NCBI GenBank assembly: GCA_025352785.1
Contig: JANXSD010000076.1
Coordinates: 1 to 40,876 of the forward strand
DNA: 40,876 nt
Reading direction: 5' to 3'
From: Bacteroidota bacterium
GTDB taxonomy: Bacteria > Bacteroidota > Bacteroidia > AKYH767-A > OLB10
A program made the translations under genes and the position numbers. The notes below the pieces were generated by a model, which did not search any database, was not told where the DNA came from, and worked only from the letters and a program-made list of their open reading frames with translations. Shown here piece by piece: positions 9,479 through 17,070 of this stretch; position 1 is the stretch's first letter, and each line of letters starts with the position of its first letter.

Positions 9479-12400
9479 ATGAAACGACTAATAACTATTT
9501 TTAGTTTGCTTATATGCATTCAACAAATTAATGCACAATGTATCGGTGGTACATTCGCTACAAATGTTACCCCTTCTACTTCTTGGCAATTTGTTAATAG
9601 TGTTGCTGGTGGAACATATTATACTTTTAATGGAACTGCAGGAAACACGTATACATTTTCTTTTTGTGCAGCAGACGGTGCAAGTAGTAGTTATGATACA
9701 CAAATTTCATTATTAAATTCTTTTGGAAATTATTTGCAAATAGGTGTTGATGATTATTGTGGCTTAAATGCACGATTAGATTTTTACTGTGCAAGTACTG
9801 CTGCTTATCGTGTGTTACTAACAAAATACAATTGTGTAAGTCAAATCAATATGGGTAAGATAGCTTATAAATATGTTGCAACTCCAATTTGTCCATCTGG
9901 TCTTGGCAATGGTGTAACAAATGTTGCTTCATTACCTTATACTTCAGGTGCAGGTTCAACCGCAGGAGGAACAAATGATCTTACATCCTACAATATGAAT
10001 GTTTGTAGTAATGCTTCTTATTTATATGGTGAAGATAAAGTTTGGATCTTTTCACCTGTAACTGGAGGAAATTTAACAATCACCTTATTAACCTCAAGTA
10101 CAAAAGCTGGTATGTATTTGTTTAAAGGTTGTCCTTTAAATGGAAACACAAGTTCATGCGTTGCATCAAGTTTGGGAGGAGGAAATCCTACTATGACAAT
10201 TTGTGTAGAGCAAGGTGCAACTTATTATTTAGTTATCGATTCAAAGTCTAATACATCTAATTTTACATATTCCAATTTAACAATTACTGCACCATCTGCT
10301 GTTTCAACTTGCTCCATAGGAACTGAAATAAATATTCCTAGTCTTCCATATAATTCAATAGGTAGAACAACTTGCGGAAAGGGAAATGAAATTACAAGTG
10401 CTAATACATTAACATGTGGAAATAATTCCTATTTATTTAGCGAGGACGAAGTGTTTACATTTACGCCGATATCATCTGGAAATATAACAGTTGGAATTAC
10501 TACCTCTTCCTCTTATTCAGGAATATTTTTATTTGAAGGTTGTCCATTAACAAGTTATTGCGCAGCTACTGGCAACAAGTGTATTGGAAGTTCAACTTCT
10601 GCTAGTGGAACAAAATCATTGTGTGGATATGTAATTGCGGGAAGAACTTATTATGTTGTTGTTGATAATTATAATAGTTGTTTTCCCTATTCCATAAATA
10701 TCTCTTCGCCAGCATCAAATTTAACAGGAGCTACTTGTGCTAATCCAGTAATGGTTTCTTCATTACCATTTATTGCAACAAAAGAAAGTACAACATGCAT
10801 GGGTGATGATTACAATAATTTTACAGCTGGTTCATGTGGTTCATTGTATGAATCAGGAGAAGATAAAGTTTATCGTTATGATTCACCAGGAGCAGAATGT
10901 ATAGGTATTACGTTGTCTGCATCTAGTACAAATAGTATAGGTTATCAAGTGTATAATGGAATCCCAGGAAATGTTGGTGTTACATGCATCGGTTCAGGTG
11001 GAGGTGCCTACGCTGGCACGTTAACAGGAAGCGTTACTTTATCCATTGCTGGAACTTATTATTTTATGGTCGATACGTGGGCTGATCCTACGAACGCAAA
11101 TTATAATATTACATTATCATCTTATGGAAATGCTGTTGCAAATGATTTGCCTTGTAATGCTATTATGATTCCAGTTGGTAATTCTGTTACAGGTGATAAT
11201 AGTTGTTCTAATGGTAGTGGAGAACCTTCCGTACCTGTATGTTGGACAACTCCGAATAGCGCAAACACGGTTTGGTATAGTTTCGTTGCGCCATCATCGG
11301 GAAAGGCAATCATCCGAACTTCAACAGGATCATTGCGCAATACACAAATTGCACTTTATGGTGGAACATGTGGTAGCGGTTTATCTTATGTTGCATGTAA
11401 TGATAATGCCGCAGCTTGTGGAGGCAGTTCAACAACTATGTCGCAAATATCGGCTACAACATTAGTGGCTGGAAATACTTATTACGTTGCCGTTGATGGT
11501 TATAGTTCGTTTACAGGATCATTTGGAATTTCCGTACTCGATGGCGCAAATCCATTGCCTGCTGTTCCGGGTCAAGATTGTTCAATGGCATTGTCGGTTT
11601 GTAAATCTGTAACAACAGTTGGTGACCCAGGCTTTCAAACATTTGGTAATATTTGTGATTTTAATGGTGGTGGTACTAATTGTATTTCTACAGGTGAACG
11701 TGGTACTGTTTGGTACGAAATTCAAATTGCTTCTAATGGCACCATGGAATTTACGATAACTCCAAATGATTGGGAAGGCTCACCAAGTTTAGTAAGTACT
11801 GATTATGATTTTGTCATGTGGAAAACAAGCGGATCAGGCGCAACAAGTTGTGGTGGAATTTCTTCAGGAGCAACTCCTATTCGATGTAATTATAGTTTTC
11901 TCGGCGTTACAGGATTATATGGTGCTAGTAACGGTTTAGATAACCCATCCTATCCTGGATTTGGTGCAGCTAATCAAGCACAATTACCTGTTGTAGCAGG
12001 AGAAGTTTACGTTCTTGCAATTTCAAATTACTCTAATTCTGTTTCTGGATTTAAATTAGAATTTAGTAATAGTTCGCCAATAAATTATACTCCTACACCA
12101 TCAACAGTTGTATGGACTGGTGGAGTGGATAACGATTGGTTTAACACGGAAAATTGGGGAGGATGTGCTTTGCCAAGTTGCGCAACAAATGCAATTATAC
12201 TTTCTGCATCTGCAAATCAACCCATAATAAATGCATCTGGTAGCGCTGCAAAGTCGTTAACGGTTAATGCGGGATCAAGTTTAACAATTAATTCTGGTAA
12301 TACTTTAACATTATGTCAGAATTTTTCTAATTCAGGATTATTAAATGCACTTGGTAATGCAACAATTTTGCTCAATGGAAATTTGAATCAAACTATTTCT

Positions 12401-13900
12401 GGAAGCTTGGCAGATAAAAATGCATTGGCGAATTTTACAGTCACAAAAACTGGTGGAACAGCAACGCTATCGAATGATATAGATGTAAATGGTAGTTTAA
12501 TAATTTCTGACGCATCAAGTACGCTCGATGGTAACGGAAAGAAAATAAATTTAAAAGGAAATTTTGCAAATAATGGTGGAAGTTTTATAGCGGGAAATAA
12601 TGGAAATCTAACATTTATAGGAAATTCAAATCAAACATATTTTAATCTCGGAACTATTAATTCTGTTGTAATGTCACATAGTGGATCAGGAATTACATTA
12701 CTTTCAAATATGAATGTAGGAACAAATGGTGTGATGAATTTTAGTAGTGGAAAAATCGTAACAACAAATAACTTTGAAGTAAATGTAACCAATAGTAATT
12801 CATCAGCAATCAATGCAGGTAATGCTACGAGTTTTGTTGAAGGTACGCTAAGAAGATCTCTCCCAATTGTTCAGTTGCCACGTATTTTTGAATTTCCTGT
12901 AGGCAATGCTGCTAAAGGATTTCAACGTGCTACTTTAAATTTATATACCGGAACAGCACCAAGTATTTCAAGTTTGGCATTAACGTTTAATAATTATCCT
13001 GGTTCTATACCTAATTCATTAGGACAAGATCCTTCTTGTTCTCCTAAATTTAATTCAGCTTCTTTAGACAATGGATATTGGACATTAACTCCACAAGGAA
13101 ATGGTCAAGCTGATATGAATATGACATTGTATAATACAAACTATACTAATCCGTCAAATGTTTTTTCGATTATGGAAAGCGTGAATAGTGGATCATGGTT
13201 TGTCCCTAATATTATAAGTGGAAATTGTATATCATCTTCCATTACTTCCGTTACTCGAAACGGTATTGGAATAACACATGCTGCAGGTGTGCCAATTAGT
13301 TTTGGAATAGCACAAGGAAATTCTGCATTGCCTATTACATTACTATCATTTATTGCAGAAGCAGGGAACAGCAGTATCATGACGACATGGATAACCGCCA
13401 CAGAAAAAAATAATAAAGGCTTCGAAATTCAACGTGCAACGAAACCAGATCAATTTGTAGTTGTTGGTTGGGTAAATGCTGCTGGAAATGGAAATTCAAC
13501 TATTCTGAACACTTATAATTTTGAAGATAAAAATGTAAATGCAAATGTGCTTTATTATTATCGCTTACATCAAATTGATTTAGATGGAAAAGAGTCGTAT
13601 TCCAAAACTGTTGCTGCAATCATTCATGAAAAAGGTGTTGTGATTCTAAATGCATATCCTAACCCTTATAGTGAAGCTACTACCATAAAATATATTCTTA
13701 GTCGACCGACTATAGTTACTATTGAAATTTCTGATATGAGTGGCAAATTAGTAAAAAAATATCAACAAGGATTGCAAAATGAAGGAAACTATTCAGTGCC
13801 ATTTTCAGGAAAGGAATTGGGGCTGAATGCAGGTTTGTATAATGTAGTAGTTTGGTGCGACGACGAACGACATCAATTACGTTTAACTGAAACGGAATAG
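9479..13900 (+). CDS. Giant T9SS-secreted modular protein (paralogue 3)
   Basis: This is a complete 1473-residue protein with a signal peptide ending INAQ (residue 19), so the mature chain would begin with a cysteine. A first domain (about 20-135) is followed by PPC-like sandwich modules at about 140-275, 278-415, 418-552 and 555-695, with EDKVW.F, EDEVF.F, EDKVYRY and NTVWYSF landmarks. Next are the GQDC...FGNICDF domain (from 698), the WTGGVDNDWF...NWGG motif (879), a repetitive beta-rich stretch, an Fn3-like domain (from 1284) and a T9SS type A sorting domain (about 1392-1473, NAYPNPYSEAT). Modules 2 and 3 closely match those of paralogue 2. The region before the Fn3 domain diverges from paralogues 1 and 2, which share a YxFPVG..KGY..ANVNF segment. 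It is probably a surface adhesin or matrix protein; no catalytic motif is seen. Confidence 0.9.
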   Translation: MKRLITIFSLLICIQQINAQCIGGTFATNVTPSTSWQFVNSVAGGTYYTFNGTAGNTYTFSFCAADGASSSYDTQISLLNSFGNYLQIGVDDYCGLNARLDFYCASTAAYRVLLTKYNCVSQINMGKIAYKYVATPICPSGLGNGVTNVASLPYTSGAGSTAGGTNDLTSYNMNVCSNASYLYGEDKVWIFSPVTGGNLTITLLTSSTKAGMYLFKGCPLNGNTSSCVASSLGGGNPTMTICVEQGATYYLVIDSKSNTSNFTYSNLTITAPSAVSTCSIGTEINIPSLPYNSIGRTTCGKGNEITSANTLTCGNNSYLFSEDEVFTFTPISSGNITVGITTSSSYSGIFLFEGCPLTSYCAATGNKCIGSSTSASGTKSLCGYVIAGRTYYVVVDNYNSCFPYSINISSPASNLTGATCANPVMVSSLPFIATKESTTCMGDDYNNFTAGSCGSLYESGEDKVYRYDSPGAECIGITLSASSTNSIGYQVYNGIPGNVGVTCIGSGGGAYAGTLTGSVTLSIAGTYYFMVDTWADPTNANYNITLSSYGNAVANDLPCNAIMIPVGNSVTGDNSCSNGSGEPSVPVCWTTPNSANTVWYSFVAPSSGKAIIRTSTGSLRNTQIALYGGTCGSGLSYVACNDNAAACGGSSTTMSQISATTLVAGNTYYVAVDGYSSFTGSFGISVLDGANPLPAVPGQDCSMALSVCKSVTTVGDPGFQTFGNICDFNGGGTNCISTGERGTVWYEIQIASNGTMEFTITPNDWEGSPSLVSTDYDFVMWKTSGSGATSCGGISSGATPIRCNYSFLGVTGLYGASNGLDNPSYPGFGAANQAQLPVVAGEVYVLAISNYSNSVSGFKLEFSNSSPINYTPTPSTVVWTGGVDNDWFNTENWGGCALPSCATNAIILSASANQPIINASGSAAKSLTVNAGSSLTINSGNTLTLCQNFSNSGLLNALGNATILLNGNLNQTISGSLADKNALANFTVTKTGGTATLSNDIDVNGSLIISDASSTLDGNGKKINLKGNFANNGGSFIAGNNGNLTFIGNSNQTYFNLGTINSVVMSHSGSGITLLSNMNVGTNGVMNFSSGKIVTTNNFEVNVTNSNSSAINAGNATSFVEGTLRRSLPIVQLPRIFEFPVGNAAKGFQRATLNLYTGTAPSISSLALTFNNYPGSIPNSLGQDPSCSPKFNSASLDNGYWTLTPQGNGQADMNMTLYNTNYTNPSNVFSIMESVNSGSWFVPNIISGNCISSSITSVTRNGIGITHAAGVPISFGIAQGNSALPITLLSFIAEAGNSSIMTTWITATEKNNKGFEIQRATKPDQFVVVGWVNAAGNGNSTILNTYNFEDKNVNANVLYYYRLHQIDLDGKESYSKTVAAIIHEKGVVILNAYPNPYSEATTIKYILSRPTIVTIEISDMSGKLVKKYQQGLQNEGNYSVPFSGKELGLNAGLYNVVVWCDDERHQLRLTETE

Positions 13901-14639
13901 GTGGTACATTGCCATATAAATTAATCCAATTTACTTAGTCTTATTCGCGCGCATTACCTTAATGATTGTTTAGCAGATAAGCATATTGGCAATTTATTAA
14001 AATCACTTTGGTAAAAAATTACTTTATATTTTTAGACTAAATCATAAATACATTTGTTGTAAAATGAAAAACATATCTACAAATTGAAGGCAAGTTTTTG
14101 AATACTATTAATTATAATTATTTAATAGTCTACTGAAGTTTTTTACAATTTTATTAATTGTATTTTGATACTAATAAAAATTTACATGGTATTATTTTAG
14201 TGATGTGAAGCTTTTTTCAAAAAGACCAGAAGCATTTCGATGACGTGACTCATCTGATTTTTTCTTTTAGCAAATTACAAACACTTCTATTCGGTTGCTC
14301 CCATTTATGCAATTATTTATTCGTAAATTTGAGTAGGATGGGATACGTAGTATCCCGCAATTTTCTCTAGCAGCAAATTACAAACACTTCTATTCGGTTG
14401 CTCCCATTTATGCAATTATTTTTTTGTAAATTTGAGTGGGATGGGATACGTAGTATCCTGCAAAAATTTCAAATGAATCTGATTTTTCTTCTGAAAAAAG
14501 TATTCGCTTAAAAAAACATTCACAATCATGAAATTTACATATCGAAGTACATCAAATAAATTTTTCACGGGTTAATGTCAAAAAAATAGTAGAAATTTAA
14601 AAGGGACTAACTATTTTCAAGGAGCGTTTTATTCTAGCA
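13901..14639. other. 739-base gene-free stretch between convergent genes
   Basis: Both flanking genes end here. No open frame of protein-like character, RNA gene or clear T-tract terminator is visible. The only structured content is the 92-bp tandem duplication at 14269-14463. A short sequence close to ATCTGATTTTTTCTT occurs on both sides of the duplication (near 14252 and 14476), perhaps a remnant of a larger repeated unit. Confidence 0.6.
14269..14463. repeat. 92-bp direct repeat, two copies, each with a GGGATAC/GTATCCC palindrome
   Basis: Copy 1 is 14269-14360 and copy 2 is 14372-14463, separated by 11 bases and differing at 4 positions by eye. Near its end each copy carries GGGATACGTAGTATCCC (14340-14356, a perfect 7-bp stem with a 3-base loop) or the same with a final T (14443-14459). 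The repeat is non-coding. It could be a dispersed genomic repeat (REP-like or MITE-like) that happens to lie twice here, or a local duplication. Confidence 0.8.
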
Positions 14640-15893
14640 TTACCTGCTTTTAATAAAGTCATGCAACAGAGAAAATACTTCTTTGTATTTCGTTAAAGGC
14701 AAAGTATTCGCTTTGTCATAAATGTCATGGTAGGCAGCAATCCCACCCATGGTATAACAAAAAAAAGAAGGTACTCCTTTTTCGGAAAAGTAATAGTGAT
14801 CACTGTTATGTGCAGCACCTCTTTTGCTAATTGTTTTTAGATATTGATGCTCGCTATTTATCTTTTCTAATGAACTAAATGCTTCTGTATATATATCTCC
14901 ATTCACTACCATTAAACCATCTTCGCCCGTACCTAATAAATCAAGATTCATTAAAAAATTTATTTTTTTGAGATCTACTATTGGATGATCAGTATAATAT
15001 TTTGATCCTATTAATCCCGCTTCTTCACCTGCAAATGCAATAAACACCATAGTGTATTTTATTTGATTTTTAGATTGCTTAAAATATTTTGCAAGGTTTA
15101 ATAACATCGAAACTCCTGAAACATTATCATTTGCTCCAGGAAAATAAGTATGCTTACCCATTTTTCCAAGGTGATCGTAATGTGCCGTAATAAAAATAAA
15201 CGAATCGGGTATGCTGAAGCCTGGAATAATTGCTACAACATTTTGTGTATGATGTTTTGGGATAAATTCATTAACAATATTTAATTTAATTTTCACTGGA
15301 TTTAAAGGAATAGCATTTCTTAAAATATGAAATTTAAAAATGGAGTCAACTGTAGTACTAACACTCCAAGTAAGTTTTTTTTCACTTATAAAGATTAATC
15401 CTGCTGCATTTAAAGGATTGTTTTCCCACAGGCGAACCGAATCAGTTGTAAATATTTTTCCGTTTCCAGAAGTGTCAATTAGTAAAATGACATTCTGAAA
15501 ATTTTCTGATATATAATAAGTTGGCGAATGGTTTATAACCTTTATAGTAAATGTCCCTTTAATTCCTGATGAGGAGGGATCGATAATATAATCCTTTCCA
15601 GGAAACAGTAGATGATCATTAATTGAAATGTTTAACTTAGAGGGAAAAGTATTTACGGAGAATGAAAAATTTTGATAGAAATTATTTGATCCTGCTACTA
15701 ATCCAATTTTTATGAATTCTTTTTTTAAAAAGGACGCTGCTTTTAGATCTCCTTTGTTAACATAACCTCTCCCGGAAAATGATTTATCTGTGAGATGTTT
15801 TATTATGCTTCGTGTATAGATACTGTCTTGGGCTTGCAACTTAATCGATGCAATAATTGCAATGCAAATAATGACATAAATTCTACTTTTCAT
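14640..15893 (-). CDS. Secreted M28-family zinc aminopeptidase
   Basis: This 417-residue protein has a signal peptide (about 1-22, ending LQAQ) and a C-terminal M28 peptidase domain (about 215-415). All expected zinc and catalytic residues are visible in order: His238 in AHYDH, Asp256 in GANDN, Glu290/Glu291 in AGEEAG, Asp318 in NLDLLG and His389 in YHDIYD. The N-terminal part (about 85-200) fits the PA-like insert common in this family. It likely removes N-terminal amino acids from peptides in the periplasm or outside the cell. The ATG overlaps the TAA of the upstream gene by one base (TAATG), so the two are translationally coupled. No T9SS sorting domain is present. Substrate unknown. Confidence 0.9.
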   Translation of the reverse strand: MKSRIYVIICIAIIASIKLQAQDSIYTRSIIKHLTDKSFSGRGYVNKGDLKAASFLKKEFIKIGLVAGSNNFYQNFSFSVNTFPSKLNISINDHLLFPGKDYIIDPSSSGIKGTFTIKVINHSPTYYISENFQNVILLIDTSGNGKIFTTDSVRLWENNPLNAAGLIFISEKKLTWSVSTTVDSIFKFHILRNAIPLNPVKIKLNIVNEFIPKHHTQNVVAIIPGFSIPDSFIFITAHYDHLGKMGKHTYFPGANDNVSGVSMLLNLAKYFKQSKNQIKYTMVFIAFAGEEAGLIGSKYYTDHPIVDLKKINFLMNLDLLGTGEDGLMVVNGDIYTEAFSSLEKINSEHQYLKTISKRGAAHNSDHYYFSEKGVPSFFCYTMGGIAAYHDIYDKANTLPLTKYKEVFSLLHDFIKSR

Positions 15894-16837
15894 TAAGAAC
15901 TGAACCTTCGTTTAATAAGATCGTTTAGCTCAAGAAAAGTTGGTGATTTTTTATTCCAATTCATTTTACTTGCTAACTCAATATGTAATTCATGATAAGC
16001 TTCTTCGTAATTCGTAAATCCATTTATCTTATCAATACTCTCACTAAACTGGTGCTGATTACCAGAAAATAATTCATTAATAAATGAAAATCGTTCATTA
16101 ATTCCTATCGATTTCTTCAAGTCGACAAGCGGTTTTTTATGTAACTTATCTGCAACAGTTTCATCATTCCTTGATTTAGAAATTTGTGCATATAAGGTTT
16201 CTTGTTCTTTAAATTTGCCACCTATTGTACTTGAAGGCTGATCGAATAAGATTGCAGATTGATGTATTGTTGTAGTTTCTTTTTTCTCGATTATCACGTC
16301 TTTGTCTTTCTCTATTACAACAGGTTTTTCCACTTCTGTTTTTATCTCTGTTGGGGATGCAGTAATGGAGGCACTAGCAACAAATGCATTTGTTAATTGA
16401 ATTATTGGTTGCTCCATTCCAGTTTTCATTTCTGGGATTTTTTCTTCGGATAATTCAGTTTCAACATTCTGTATTGTATTTCCGATCAAAGGAGTTTCAA
16501 CTATAGTTGCCTCATCTTCTAATAATAAATTTGCAAATGCAATACTTTTATCAGATGGTATATTGATTTCGGATTCTGGATATTCAGAAAGATTGGATTG
16601 GGCGATTGATGGAATAGGATTCACTACACTTTTTACTGGTTCTTCACGAAAAGAAGAATCTTGGATCTTACTCAAATGATCTAATTGCTGATATAAATTT
16701 TGTAAGGAGTTTTTCATCAAATCAATTTCAATTAGTGGAATAATTTGAAGATGTTCTCTAGCGTTTAAATATTGTTCTGTAAATGTTTCTAGAAGTCTGT
16801 CAATTTCTTGAAGGATCCTATTTCGTTCGTTAATCAT
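15893..16837 (-). CDS. Conserved hypothetical protein with a long acidic linker
   Basis: This 314-residue protein has no signal peptide or membrane segment. Residues 1-60 look helical and partly coiled-coil, residues about 65-215 are a low-complexity linker rich in Glu, Thr, Ile and Val, and the C-terminal 75 residues form a conserved helical module with IGINERFSFINELFSGN as landmark. I recall this C-terminal module from hypothetical proteins across the Bacteroidetes, but no function is known to me. It is the first gene of a two-gene leftward unit, coupled by TAATG to the M28 peptidase, and is divergent from the TonB receptor operon across 233 bases. Confidence 0.75.
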   Translation of the reverse strand: MINERNRILQEIDRLLETFTEQYLNAREHLQIIPLIEIDLMKNSLQNLYQQLDHLSKIQDSSFREEPVKSVVNPIPSIAQSNLSEYPESEINIPSDKSIAFANLLLEDEATIVETPLIGNTIQNVETELSEEKIPEMKTGMEQPIIQLTNAFVASASITASPTEIKTEVEKPVVIEKDKDVIIEKKETTTIHQSAILFDQPSSTIGGKFKEQETLYAQISKSRNDETVADKLHKKPLVDLKKSIGINERFSFINELFSGNQHQFSESIDKINGFTNYEEAYHELHIELASKMNWNKKSPTFLELNDLIKRRFSS

Positions 16838-17058
16838 GGTAGAGTTATAACTAGCACTGCTTATATTTATTGTAATTATTTAAGTACAAATGTGCATGTT
16901 TTTGATCTTTTTATGGCAGTTTTCTATAAATCCTTTCAACAACAGATCGTTAATTGGATTATTCTAATATTCTATTCTCTTTGTCAGATGATTGTCAGAA
17001 ATAGGAGAATATGACATTTATCAACCTTCATTACGATTCTCCTCTGAGTTGAGCAACC

Positions 17059-17066
17059 TACTTTCG
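17059..17066 (+). promoter_or_regulatory. Possible -7 box (TACTTTCG) of the receptor operon
   Basis: This differs by one base from the Bacteroidetes consensus TAnnTTTG and lies 4 bases before the GTG start at 17071. No TTG is found at the expected -33 distance, so the call is weak alone; it gains weight from the same layout at other genes here. Confidence 0.35.
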
Positions 17067-17070
17067 CAGA

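Noticed and set aside
2-13900. Assembly duplication as the cause of the three giant paralogues
   Set aside because: The copies differ throughout at the nucleotide and protein level and have different N-terminal modules, so they are real diverged genes.
13901-14639. Insertion sequence or phage remnant in the gene-free stretch
   Set aside because: There is no transposase or integrase fragment, no terminal inverted repeats and no target duplication; only the 92-bp tandem repeat is visible.
16808-17014. A 68-codon plus-strand frame before the receptor operon
   Set aside because: It overlaps the start of the leftward hypothetical gene and reads as translated AT-rich intergenic DNA; no signal or family motif.
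16838-17070. Fur box upstream of the heme-receptor-like operon
   Set aside because: I looked for a GATAATGATAATCATTATC-like inverted repeat and found nothing convincing; regulation by iron is not supported by a visible site.
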